A stretch of 64,000 bases of DNA from positions 3,275,820-3,339,819 of the forward strand of contig CM030937.1 of the NCBI GenBank assembly GCA_018136815.1, read 5' to 3'. The stretch is from Isochrysis galbana (Eukaryota; Haptophyta; Isochrysidales; Isochrysidaceae). The notes under the pieces were generated by a model. The model made no database searches and was not told the DNA's origin. It was given only the letters and a program-made list of their open reading frames with translations. The position numbers and the translations under genes are program-made. Shown here one piece after another: positions 21,097-31,700 of the stretch. Each line of letters begins with the position of its first letter. The first letter of the stretch is position 1.

Positions 21097-21519
21097 ACAC
21101 CCTGAAGAGCGAGGAACTCGGTCAGATAGAGAGATTAGAATTAGAATTAGCTGCGATCTTGCTTCTTGCGGGGAATGCCGATGGGCACGGTCCGACCGTT
21201 GGGTCTATGTAATGCTTTGCCCTAGTCGAAGTGCCCGGGTCCCAGCCTCCTAGCCAATCGCCGCGGATCCCCCCCTCTCGCGAGGTGAGGCGAGCGGAGG
21301 GAGGCCTCATCAGCTTTCCCCCCGCGCGGAGAACGGCGGGCGGAGTCGTCCCCGGAGCCCTTTTCTTGCTTCTTGCGGGGGGGATATTTCCCCCCGCGCG
21401 GGGGACGATCTATGATTCCTGGAAATCGCCCGCGGCGTGGGACAGAGAGAGAAGACAGGCGCATGCAGTTTTCTGCAACGATACAAGTGGGGAAGACGGG
21501 CAGTTATGTGAGGGGGAGA
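21097..21519. other. Intergenic GC-rich stretch
   Basis: Holds a short (TTAGAA)n-like stretch near 21130 and a duplicated TTGCTTCTTGCGGGG block (about 21160 and 21367). I see no gene in it. Confidence 0.35.
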
Positions 21520-22211
21520 TCATATCTTGAACCGTCGAGATCGAATCTTCCCCATTATAGCAATGGCAGTCTTCCTGCTCGTGTTGAGCGAGTTGTGGAG
21601 ACCATGCCGGCCCGGGATGACATTTCCGCGTGATGGCGCCCGGGGGGTTCGACGAGGATCGTCTTGCGTCTTGCCCGGCGCCGTGGTGCAGAGCGGATGG
21701 CCGTTGCTTTCGTCGCACGACCCCCACAGCCGTAGAAGTAAGAGCTGAGGGGTGCTTGGAGTGATTGGATGTGGCAAAGTGTCCTTCCCACCCTTGAACT
21801 GGTGAATGCTTGATGCTTGCGGATCTGGCATCTCGGCCACCACTGAAGAATTTGTGTATGTAGACTGACCATCTTCCAGGTCCCACCCGTTGTGGGAACG
21901 TGTGGTGCGCTCGGCAGCCACAAATTCGAAGGAAAGATTTTCATCGAATTCGTCGAGTCCATTCGATGATGTGTTACACCCTTGAGCGTCGACGTGCGCG
22001 CTAGTGTCATGGAGATTGCGGTGACCTCTCACCTCTCGGCGGGGGTACCACGTTAGAACTTATAGCGTCATATGACATCTTGTTAGCTAGCATTCCTAGC
22101 CACATCCACCGGACGAGCCATGCGCCAACCGCGCACACCCCCATCGCGGGGAAGGGGCTCCGTTGCCGTCGAAGGGCTACAGTCCCTCAGTACTAAGGTT
22201 ATACTAACACA
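21520..22211 (-). mobile_element. LTR retrotransposon fragment: LTR, primer-binding-site-like sequence and decayed gag start
   Basis: Read on the minus strand, an LTR of about 161 bp (22211-22051, starting TGTGTTAGTATAACC) is followed at 22050 by TGGTACCCCCGCCGAGA. That fits a primer-binding site beginning with TGG. Past it come frameshifted coding fragments (STLKGVTHHRMDST and neighbouring frames) resembling the N-terminal leader of a copia-like gag. The same LTR plus gag start is at 51170-51525. No protease, integrase or RT is present, so the copy is truncated. Confidence 0.6.
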
Positions 22212-22513
22212 ACAATAAAACTCTGACGTCGGGGACCGATAGAGGACAGAGTAAGTATGGATAGATGATGTAATTGTACCTCCGGGTGGCGGCGGTCTGC
22301 TGCGTCTCTTGTCGGCCCTCGGCGCTTGGCGCTCGGCGCGGCCTCGGCTCACCTCGGAGCCTTTTAATCTCCCGCTCCTCCGCGCCGTTCTGCGCCGGCT
22401 GCATTAGTACGGCTCTCGGAGCTGCACCGCACGTTCCTCTTTCCAAGCTCTCGCTTTTGCTCGCTGTCCTTCCCCTCCGCCTGCAGCTCAGGTTTGCCAC
22501 GAGCTCGTTCCGG
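22212..22513 (+). promoter_or_regulatory. Short upstream region of the thioredoxin gene, abutting an LTR
   Basis: The 300 bp between the LTR terminus at 22211 and the thioredoxin ATG at 22514 must contain the core promoter and 5' UTR. No TATA box is evident. The LTR points away from the gene. Confidence 0.35.
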
Positions 22514-23677
22514 ATGTTCGCCACAATGCTCTTCCTGCTCTGTTGCCTCATGAGCACGGCTGAGGGCATGCGCCTGCGGCCCAGTGCGGCGCGGCTCTAT
22601 GTGTTGCGTGGCGGTCAGCTCGATGATCAGCTCCCGCTCGAAGAGCCAATCTCTGACGTGCGAGTCATTGAGGACGCTGAGGTCTGCTGCTGCTTCTCGC
22701 CAGCCCACATTCATAGACAGACCCCTGGGCCTACTCTACAGAAAGGGCTGCCGACCAGCCGTGTCGGCATGCCTGTGGTTCAACATGGCTGATAGTTCGT
22801 GTGCTAGTTCGCTACCTCACATTCGACAGCTACCCATCCACCTTCCTCCTCCACACCACCTTTGGTGCTTATGCTATCAGGATTTGACAGAGGCACTTGA
22901 AGAAGCAGGATCCAGGCTTTTGGTTCTGGATTTCTACGCACCGTGGTGTGGGCCATGCAAGAAGATTGGACCCATCCTGGAGATGCTGGCAACGAAGCAC
23001 CGGCCGAAGCCGGGCAACGACTCGTCCGGCGTCCTCTTCTATAAGTGCAACGTCGATGACTCACGCGAGTTTGCGCAGGTGCTTCGCGAACTTTGCGCAG
23101 ATTCTGTGGATCCTGGTCTCCTATGGTCACCATGGGCTTTGCGGAGAATCAACTCTTGACTTTTATCAGCATCTGAACTCCTACTAAAGCGCATCCTTAT
23201 GATGCCCAACTGCATTAAACTGTAACTGTGTCGTGAGAAATTTCCAGCGCTGTTCCGCGTGCAAAACACACTTTTGAGAGTTACGCATTTCACCCATGAT
23301 GCTTGCTGACATGTAGGAGCAAGGGGTTAAGTCGATGCCGACGATCATGTTTTTTCGTAATGGGGAAAAGGTGCGCATCTCTTTTCCCAGCGAATGAGTC
23401 GCCTCGTCGGCAGCGATATCTCGTGAGTCATTCTGCAGTGAAGCCATTCTATATTCCACCCCAGCCAACCAGCTGCGGCCTCTGTGCCGGCCATCTTTGT
23501 CAGGTGGAGACTATTGTTGGGGCGGATATTGCCGCTCTTAAGGCGTTCATCAAACGCCAGACTTTGCATCCGCTTCTTCGTGCACTCTCCGGAGAGCGTG
23601 TGGTTGGTGGCCTTGTTGCTGCCTACTTATTGTGGTCGTACAAGGAGACCCGATCATCCACTATCGGCTTTGCTTGA
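22514..23677 (+). CDS. Secreted or plastid-targeted, membrane-anchored thioredoxin, four exons, about 197 aa
   Basis: Exons 22514-22681, 22881-23078, 23317-23370 and 23504-23677; all introns are GT-AG and phase 0. A hydrophobic leader (MFATMLFLLCCLMSTAEG) is followed by a short spacer, then the thioredoxin fold: LVLDFYAPWCGPCKKIGP with the CGPC redox pair, FYKCNVDD, the cis-proline loop GVKSMPTIMFFRNGEK, and VGADIAALKAFI. The C-terminus adds a membrane-spanning segment, VVGGLVAAYLLWSY. It should reduce disulfides in a compartment reached through the ER, such as the secretory lumen or a complex plastid. The small third exon encodes exactly the cis-Pro strand, supporting the model. Confidence 0.88.
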
Positions 23678-24382
23678 TGCATGGATTCGGTCCTCTCAAT
23701 CAGCATGCTGTATGCCTTCTCGCCTTTCGGCCATGTGAGAAGACGCACAACCGAATTGACAATGATTTCCATCGCCAAAGCATGAACAAGTCCATTTGAT
23801 AAGTCATTGTGGAATACTACGCGTGCATTGATTGAGGAAGTCCAATTGAGAAAAACGCATGCAGGAGGGAACCGATGGCACAGCGAACGGTGTGTGCTTG
23901 TGCGCGACAAGCTGTGCTAAAACCGAATCGGTCAAGTATGCCATGTTGCCTGCCGAGTTTAGAGGATCCTTCCCCACTCAAGACACCACAATTATGAACC
24001 TGCAGGCTAGATACTAGATAGCCGCCCTCGGGATGTAGCAATCTGCGGCGCTATCCGCGCGCTCTCTACTCCCTGTGGCATTCTTGGAGACCGCTACCTT
24101 GTGGTGTAGCACTCGAGGTTCGTTGTGTTTGTGTGCTGGAGTTGCTACGTATCCCTGGGCAGTGCCGCATTCGGGGGAAGGAGAGGGGGGAGCGTGTGCT
24201 CATGCTCATGTTAAAAATGAGAAAGTGCAACCTGAACTTGCTACTTGCCAGAAGGTGCAGTCTGAGGTTATTTTTTTCAACCTCGTACCCCCCCCCCGTT
24301 GGTGTAAAGGCAAACGGGTTGGGATTGGGTTTGGAGTGAGTATCGTGATTCCTATTTTTTAATTTTTAAATAATATAACTGA
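23678..24382. other. Intergenic region, possible coding remnant on the minus strand
   Basis: A minus-strand frame at 23910-23623 (NGLVHALAMEIIVNSVV and on) looks mildly protein-like but matches no family I recognise and has no clear start. The rest is spacer. Motifs GAGAAAGTGCAACCTGA and AGAAGGTGCAGTCTGAGG near 24220-24270 resemble the termini of the insertion at 9082-9468. Confidence 0.3.
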
Positions 24383-25330
24383 CAACTAACTTTATAGTTG
24401 GTTGCGATGGAGCGCGCTGCCGAGCCTCTCCTCTCCTTCGGGTCACCCGCCGAGGGCGGCCCCCCTGCCCCCACGGACCAGTCGCTGGCGAAGCGGCCGC
24501 GTCCACCCTGGGAGGCCGACAAGGTGCGTGCGACCCCGGTCGCGCCACACGGCCCGTGGCCCCGGCCACACCACCCACAGCAGCCATGCTGCCCTCCCAC
24601 ATGGGAGGCAGCTGGCTGCAGGCCTCAGGAGGACTGCCTCAGACGGACAGGACCGTCACTCCACTGGGCATGCCTTATGGCAGAGGCCCCTCTCACCCTG
24701 GCCAGGGCCGCGCCGCCTCGGCGGCGCGGCTCGTGGCCGGGTGGCTCTCATGGGCACAACTTCTTGACAAACAACATCTTACGACATGAATGCATGCCAC
24801 TCTGGCCACACAGAGCGAGACCAGCAGCCACTACAACCAGACGGATTGCGCACCCAGACTCCCTGCCACACCCCCCCACCGCCCCCTCTTAGCAACACTA
24901 ACCTCCCCATCGCCTGCGACCGGCCCTCAGGAGACGGACTCAGAAGGAGAAGATCAACCAGGAGACACAGATGCCACCTATGACTTGTCGTTCCAACAAG
25001 CGGGCGACCTAATCTTTCACGACACGACGGTTTACGCGGCCATCGTAGAGCTTCTTCTCGAGCTCGAAGGCGTCGACCCCGAGCCTCACTTCTGGGCCCG
25101 CTCCTCAAAGGGCCCGTGGCACATCGCAGTCAATGAAGACTGCGCCCAACAATTCCAAGCTCGGTACGGACTCCAAACCACGCTTCGGATCCACCAAGTT
25201 GACGTGGCAGTGCAGGTCAAAATCGTAACCATCGAGGACAAGCTAAACAAAAAGGGCACCTCGTCGCGCAAGGCGCTCTACGAAGCCCGCAAGCTCCCCC
25301 CGCCCCCCGCCTTAGCCGCCGCCGTTGACC
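24383..25330 (+). pseudogene. Decayed 5' part of a LINE-like element with ORF1
   Basis: Starts with hairpin AACTAAC-TTTATA-GTTGGTT (24384-24403) and ATG at 24407. The frame encodes MERAAEPLLSFGSPAEGG and KRPRPP, then shifts near 24790-24890 into another frame that contains the conserved ORF1 domain (GVDPEPHF, GPWHIAVNEDCAQQF). It is therefore a frameshifted copy. It ends near 25330 without the ORF2 region or the 3' UTR. The N-terminal half is closely related to the minus-strand ORF at 60821-61261. Confidence 0.75.
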
Positions 25331-25439
25331 AAGAAGGAGCGACGACCAGTGTGGGCGCCGCGCCACCCAATCAAGTGTGGACCATCGATGGAATATCGTG
25401 GGGGGCGAATGGGGGACAATCGATGGGACGGGAGGTTGA

Positions 25440-25560
25440 GTGGCGTTTTGTGATGCTGATGCTAAGCTTGAGCGCTAAGGCGCCCGCTTTGGACGGCCTG
25501 GGTGTGGTTTTGTGATGCTAAGCTTGAGCGCTAAGGCGCCCGCTTCGGAGGGCCTGCGTG
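25440..25560 (+). repeat. Tandem duplication of about 55 bp
   Basis: TTTTGTGATGCTAAGCTTGA, then GCGCTAAGGCGCCCGCTT and GGCCTG, occurs twice in a row (about 25447-25500 and 25508-25556). The first copy has an extra GATGCT. It includes the inverted motif GCGC-TAAG-GCGC. No gene is involved. Confidence 0.7.
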
Positions 25561-25902
25561 CATAATCACAAAAGTGTGGATAATATGAATGATTCATGTC
25601 GTCCGTGGATATCTGTAGCACGACACACAGCTCGTGAGTGCGCAGACAATGCGAACGTCTGCATTCATGCATGTTCGAAGCGACCCACACGACATGGAAT
25701 TGCGGCCTAACTCAAGACCACACTCGAGACAAGGAGACCGTCTTGTCGTGGCGTTGCCAGCAGCATCGCTGCTCATGGGTCGATATTCGTCGCGAATTGG
25801 CGAAGGCATCAGCTAGATACCGACAAACAACTAACTCAGTTGAACAACCTACTCAGATTTCATCAGCGGGCGAGTGCCAGGAAGCGGTGCGACCCGTGCT
25901 TC
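25561..25902. other. 3' flank of the CxxCxxCC gene
   Basis: No supported gene. Small ORFs on both strands do not match a family. Confidence 0.3.
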
Positions 25903-26562
25903 TCAGGCTCCTTCACTATGTGCGTGGAGCCATGCCGCCTCAACCTCGCTCGTACCAGCAATGGCCTCCATGACTAATCTGTGCTCGTTTTGCTCGTCTT
26001 CAATCGCGATGCGCGTCACCTCTGTTGCAGAGACCAACGGTCCGCTGCCCATCCCTGGACATGGCGTTCCTGCCTTTGCCTCTTGCCAAGCGTCAGCGGA
26101 CTCGACGTTTCCTGCCCAAAAGGGCCACGACTTGCACTGTGATGGCCGTGCGGTGTATACAGAGCACAGGCCCTTGCCGCTTGACCGGTCGAGAAGGATG
26201 CAGTCTTGGCCGTTGCCGTCAGGCGCGGGCGTCTCCTCCAAGGTGTAGAGGTATGGGCCCTCTGGACCCGCACCCTCGGGTTTGACTCGGCGGACCTTGC
26301 TTCGGTAGAACTCATTCGTGCTCATCCCCAGCTGCCTGGCCATATTGTTCGCCTCTTCTGCTGTAAAGTAGATGTAGCCTGGGCTACCAGAGCAGCAGTT
26401 CCCGCACGCGGAGCAAGAGAAGCGGAGGCCATCGGCAAACCACGGGTTCTGTCCAGAATGAAGTGAGACTGTGCTGCTGAGGAGGCGAGTGGCGTTAAAA
26501 GGCGAGGCGCGCATGAGCCGCGCCGGGGGTGTCCATGCGGCGACAGAGGCGGCCAGCAGCAT
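25903..26562 (-). CDS. CxxCxxCC-domain (YkgJ-type, zinc/iron-chelating) protein, 219 aa, intronless
   Basis: The minus-strand frame from ATG 26562 has a leader (MLLAASVAAWTPPARLM) and then the CxxCxxCC domain: FSCSACGNCCSGSPG, YIYFTAEEANNMARQLGM, YRSKVRRV, a central CILLD motif, LCSVYTARPSQCKSWPFWAG and TPCPGMG. All four cysteines of the first cluster and the later CxxY-x-RP-xx-C motif are present. Bacterial and algal members are thought to bind zinc or iron; the reaction is unknown. The leader suggests organelle or secretory targeting. In-frame non-ATG codons extend upstream to 26628, but 26562 is the first ATG. It is head-to-head with the ankyrin gene at 26958. Confidence 0.85.
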   Translation of the reverse strand: MLLAASVAAWTPPARLMRASPFNATRLLSSTVSLHSGQNPWFADGLRFSCSACGNCCSGSPGYIYFTAEEANNMARQLGMSTNEFYRSKVRRVKPEGAGPEGPYLYTLEETPAPDGNGQDCILLDRSSGKGLCSVYTARPSQCKSWPFWAGNVESADAWQEAKAGTPCPGMGSGPLVSATEVTRIAIEDEQNEHRLVMEAIAGTSEVEAAWLHAHSEGA

Positions 26563-26957
26563 GTTCCCACCACGCTGATCGTCTTCAATACTCTTGAGGG
26601 AGCAGCGAGGAGAGCGGACAGACCCCAAGGCACAGCGATGATGTCTAAAGTGGGAGTATACCTACTTTATAGTACTTCCAGCAGGAGTACTCTACTTCTT
26701 TTTGAGATTCATTGTCGCAAGGATTTATAGATTTCTGGGGTTTGCTGGTACTCCCGCGTGATTTCATCATCATACATTATATTACCTTTATATGAAACTC
26801 CCTCTGCGTGTGAATTTTCTAATTTTAACCCCTTATCCTCTTTGTTAGGTGACGGTTGAGAAGTTGCAGTCCCATCGTCTCGAAATCGTTTCCAAATGTG
26901 TAACAGGCCTCCCCGCTCGGGGGGGCGCCAGCCAGTCCGCTACATCGGCGCCGAGTC
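26563..26957. promoter_or_regulatory. Shared divergent promoter region
   Basis: About 395 bp separate two divergent start codons. The middle (26630-26830) is AT-rich and unlike its surroundings, with the inverted element GGGAGTATA/TACTTCC near 26650-26690 and several TATA-like strings (TTTATA, TTATATTA). A bidirectional promoter is likely but unproven. Confidence 0.4.
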
Positions 26958-27705
26958 ATGGTCGCCGGGATGCGTGTAGGCCTCGCGCTGGCCCTCGCGT
27001 CGTGGGTGGGCGCTCAGCCGATCTTTGAGGCGGTACAGCAGGATAGGGGCTCGCTCATCAGGGCGGCTCTCGCCGAGGACCTGTCTGCTCTCAACCTGGT
27101 TGGGCCGGGTGGACAGACACCACTCATGCATGCAGTCCTCATGGGCAAGGAGCACGCGGTCCGCGCATTGCTGAAGGCGGGCGCAAACACCGCGATCGGC
27201 GAGAAGGACGGCTATACGCCATGTCACGGAGCCGGCTTCCAGGGGCGCAGCTCGATCATGCGTCTGCTGATTGACCACGGGCTGAATCCGTAAGCCAACC
27301 TGCCACAGATCGCCATGCTTCGCCAGTCTCGTCTCACTGGGGCATCGAATAGCCTAATGGCCACCTGGAGAGTCAGCTGAAGCGCATAAGAGTGTAAGCG
27401 GCGAACATGTTAGGTGCACGACCCTAAATTCTCTAGCTCAAGCCCGGCGGCCTTACTCTCTCCACGCTCCCTTTGACTCTAGGTCCGATCGTCATAGTGA
27501 TGGCTTCACCCCTCTTCACCGAGCATGCTGGGGAGGTGAAGCGCGGCATACTGACACAGTCCGTGTCCTTCTTGAAGCGGGAGTATCCCCCCTGGAGAGG
27601 AGCGCCGATGGGAAGAGACCCATAGATATGGCGCGAAGAAGCGAAACGCGCGACTTGTTGCGAGACAAGATGGAGGAGATGGAGGAAAAGGAAGAGCTGA
27701 GATGA
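26958..27705 (+). CDS. Secreted ankyrin-repeat protein, two exons, 184 aa
   Basis: Exons 26958-27289 and 27483-27705, with a consensus GTAAG donor and CTAG acceptor. The splice completes an ankyrin repeat (GFTPLHRACWGG, then VRVLLEAGVSP). Three earlier or partial repeats are visible: GQTPLMHAVLMGKEHAVRAL, GYTPCHGAGFQGRSSIMRLL and a degenerate first one. A signal peptide (MRVGLALALASWVGAQP) precedes them, and the end is a charged helix (EEMEEKEELR). Ankyrin repeats mediate protein binding; no catalytic domain is seen. Secretory targeting of so small an ankyrin protein is unusual for the fold. Confidence 0.85.
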
Positions 27706-28329
27706 ACTAGCTTTGTCCCAAACGTTGCACGGTGCACGAGGCCCCGGTCTGAGGCGGAGAGAACTGATGAGATTGTACGAATGCAGAGCAAGGGCGGGCG
27801 GCTTCCGAAACTCTGTTCAGAAGAGTAGGGCGGGCTTCTTGTGAAACTCTAATTATGAAGGCTAGGGCGGGATGGAGTAGCGTTAGCTCTAGCCCCCTCA
27901 GAATGGGTAATGCGGATAAAGGCATTGCACATTGTTGGTGGCAGTGGTGGTGTGGATGGAGTTGTGGATCATTAGCAGCCATTGTATGAACAAGGGGAGT
28001 GGGGAGGAACGAGGAGGGACCGTGGGACATCGGGCGCAAGCCGTGCGTGTGGACGGGGGGCGGGGCAAGGCCTGGCGGGCCGCTCAGAGCTCAGAGGCTT
28101 AGCACATGGGGGGAGTAAAAAAAACTTCTTAATATTCTTAGATTCTTACCGCGCTCGCGGCGCATGGAACCACTACCTACACGTAGTATACTTTCTACAC
28201 CCCCACTCCCCACTCCCCCGGCCCTTCCCCCCCCCCCCCCCGCCATAAGGCGACTCCCCCCGTCCCCCGTGCACTACTACTAGTACTAGGGGGATAGGGA
28301 TAGGGATAGGGGTAAAGGCGTAAATAAAG
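27706..28329. other. Intergenic region with C-rich tracts
   Basis: No supported gene. Contains C runs near 28228-28241 and a GGGATAGGGATAGGG short repeat near 28290-28312. Confidence 0.35.
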
Positions 28330-28615
28330 GGCTTAGATGTGGTCCGGTGCCCCCCCCCCCCCCCGGTGATCCGTTCCCCCATTCCTCCTATGCCTACCGG
28401 GCTGGCGGCGGCCTCAGACTAGCCCGGTCACTCACTATGGGGGTGCGGAGGACACCAGCTAGCTACAATGGACAATGGGTGAATGAAGGTCACCAGGGTG
28501 GGAGGAGCCTCTGCCATGAGGCATGCCCAGTGGTGTCTCTTTGTTCTCTGTCTGTTGTGTCTGCCATGCTGTCTGCAGTCTGCTGTCCGCCGTTAGGGAA
28601 TAGGCGAGGCCGCCG
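28330..28615. repeat. Fragments of the LINE-like dispersed repeat
   Basis: 28335-28400 (TGTGGTCCGGTG, CCGGTGATC, TTCCTCCT) matches about 50247-50300. 28488-28535 (GTCACCAGGGTG, CTCTGCCATGAGGCATGCCC) matches 60964-61000. These are old pieces of the hairpin-headed elements. The Ty3 polyprotein frame opens immediately downstream. Confidence 0.55.
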
Positions 28616-28767
28616 CCATATGCTTCGTTGACTTCTCGATTCCTCAGCGGCCTGGACCGCCACCCCTCTCGCTTCTCGATACTTCTGTCACTTCCTCTCG
28701 CGTTTCATTTCGTACCTCTAACGTTTCGCCTCTCCGATCTACGAGCTCGCCGTCCCTCGGACCCTTC

Positions 28768-31700
28768 TTGTTGTCTTTCCAACCTGGGGATGCTACCCTA
28801 GGTTGCGATGCCGTCGTTCCCGAAGTTCGCGTTTTCGTTTCAGTCGTTCAATCGATCCGGAGTCACCCCCATCTGCTCATATGTGGTGGGGACGATTCGA
28901 CTCCGGGAGTTCCGTTCTCCCTCGCCGTTCGTTCGCTACCTCCTTCGTCGCTCTCGTCGTCCTCGAATCATTCGTTCAATGCTCTCGATTACGAGCGCTC
29001 AACGCTAGTTCTTGCCTTGAGCCCCGTCGCTGCCGATCCGTCTGCTGTCGCCAGTCAAATCCTGGATGGACTCGCCGATTTGTTCCCTCGAAACTCGCCG
29101 TTAAGCTGCCTTGGCCGTGCCAGCGAGGTTAGCCCCTCCGGATGGACGGTGGCCTATACCCTTGCTGTTCGTCGCTGGCTCGCTCCGCCTACGATGGTCG
29201 CGCCAACCCGATTGGGTTGGCAACCGATACCGACTAGCTCGTTTGAGGAATCGTTCGTTGACGGAGGGGTATTCGCCAATATGCCCTCCGTTGTACAACG
29301 CGCATTCCGTCGATTGTTCCGTTCTCAGCCTGCTCTATTCTCGTCCGAATCTCTTCCGGCTCAGACGGCTCGCACATTGGCCGCCGCGTCTCCGTCGATC
29401 CCGGTCACTCGCAATCCCGTATACGTTTCCGCTGTCGTTCCGCTTTGCCAGTTTTCAGTGTGCCTGACTTTGGTTCCGGCCGCTGAAGATTTGCTCATAC
29501 ATCTCGCGCGCACTCGCCCTTCCTTGAAGGAGGGCGAGACCCTCTCGTACGTTATCGATCTCGCTTTCCAACGCGCCGCCGCTCACGGTGCCGCGCACGT
29601 AATGCCGAAAGATATTGCCGAGGCGGCGCAGCTTGTTCTGCGCCCTAGCCGATCGCCTGAGTCTCCAGCTCAGGTGCTACCTATCCACTTCGACGAAATT
29701 TGTGTCACACTCAGAGACGTAAGGCGTGACGTCGAGGCCGTGCAGACCGACGGCATCTCGCCTCCTCGCGTCTTGATTATCGGCGAGACGAGTGGAGTAG
29801 TCTCGTCCATGTTTTTGCTTGCTGGCGCTGATGTAGCGACGTGCGATCTGTTCCCGTCCGAAGTCGATTACGTTCCGCACTTCGACGGGGACGCGGATCT
29901 CGTCCAAGACCTCGGATGGGACTTGATTATCGCGCACCCGCCGTGCACTTATCTCTCGAACGCTGGCTTGAGGTGGATCCATTCCAACCCGCAGCGTATG
30001 TCTGATACGATTTCGGCCGTCGCGCAATTTCGCCGTCGCTTGAACGCCAGGGCTCCGTTTCTGGCGGTGGAGAACCCGAAGATGCACCACTATGCCAAGT
30101 CGCTACTCGGGGGTCTCGAAGCCACGCAATACGTCCATGCATGGCAACATGGAACGGGACATACTAAGGCTACGGGGCTCTACCTTTCGCCCAGCCTTCC
30201 TCCGCTCGTGCCGACGTGCATTGTTCCTGGTCGCCAGCACGCAATGGCAAACCTCCCCATGTCCCCTCATCGCGGCTCGATGCGCAGCCGCACTTACGTG
30301 GGTATCGCCGGTGCGATGGCGATGCAGTGGATGCCCGTCGTCCTCGACTACTGCCGTCGTACTCCGACTCGTCCGGCCGCGTCCGCCGCCTCCCTCCTAT
30401 CTCAGGCTCGTGACCTGCAATCAAGCCGGTTGGCGGCTGAGGCTGGTTCCAATTCTGAGCCTTCGAATGTTTCGAGTGTCGCCGCGATTGATAGGGAGTG
30501 GCGGCCGTGGCTAGGGTCGCCCCGCTCGTCGTTGTTACCCGTTCGTCCCGCTCGGATGATTCGTAAGGTCCGCAACCGCTGGCGTGTATGGACGGCGGTG
30601 CGCGGTGCGCACGGCTCGATCTCGTATGCCTGGCTGCCGTTGTCTCCGTCGCTAGCGTCGGCTCTCGACGCAGAGGTCCGCCTTCATTCGCCCGCGGTGG
30701 AGGAGGAGCCGTTGCCGATCCTTACTCCCTCTCCCTCTCCCTCGTCCTCGTCGCCGTTTGTGCCGATGCCTCCTCTCTTGGAGACGTGTGCCTCCGTTTC
30801 CTTTCCGGACACGCTTACTCCAGAGGGTTGGCATGCCGCCTTGCGTCTAACCTGGTCAGGCCAGGAACGCCTTGCTCTGCTTCCGACGCCGCCATCTCGC
30901 CTAGGCTTGGGTGCCTTGCCGGACTTGCACCCGCCGCTGCCTCCGCTCGACCGCCCCGCTCGCCGCTCAGTTGCTGAGGTCATTGCCGACCATAAGCAGC
31001 GGCACGCCGCTTTCGTTCCCTCGGGCTTCACGCCTGCTCTCAGCCTTCCTGCTGTTGTCGCTTCTGTGACCAGGGAGGTACCGGCGAGGCTTGTCTCCGA
31101 CACGCCGCCGAGCCTCTACCCCCGTCACTGCCTATATGTTCGCGATCTTATCGTTTGCCGTCAATCCGCTACGGGCCCTACTCGTTATATCGTCGATTCC
31201 GCTCTCGCCGTCAACAAGACTCTCGCCGACACGGGAGCCGGCCCCTCGGTTGTGACCACCGAGTTGTTGGCTGCATTGCCCCGCGACGCTTGCGTCTTGA
31301 TCGAACACGCTTCGGACCGACCTGCCGTTGTCGGACCGGATGGTAACCCCCTTCGAACTCGCGGCTACGCTACGTTGGTTTTCTCCCTCTCCGGTGTCGA
31401 ATTTCGGCACCGCTTTCTCGTCGTCGAAGGCGCGCCTATGCTTCTCCTGGGAAACGATTTCCTGGAAGCATACGCCGCCTGTATCGAACTGTCGCCTGAT
31501 GCGAAACGTGATGGCCGCTTGACCCTTGTGGTCAACGATCGTCGCGTTCCATCCCTCGTATCTACTCGCCCTCGTATCTCTTCGGCACCGCTAGTCGCTA
31601 TGATCTCCGCCGACTCGCCTCAGGCGGATGACTCGCCGCTCGTCCCCATCGCGGACGATCTCTCATCCTGCCAGGCTCACGGCGAGTCGCCGCCGGCGAT

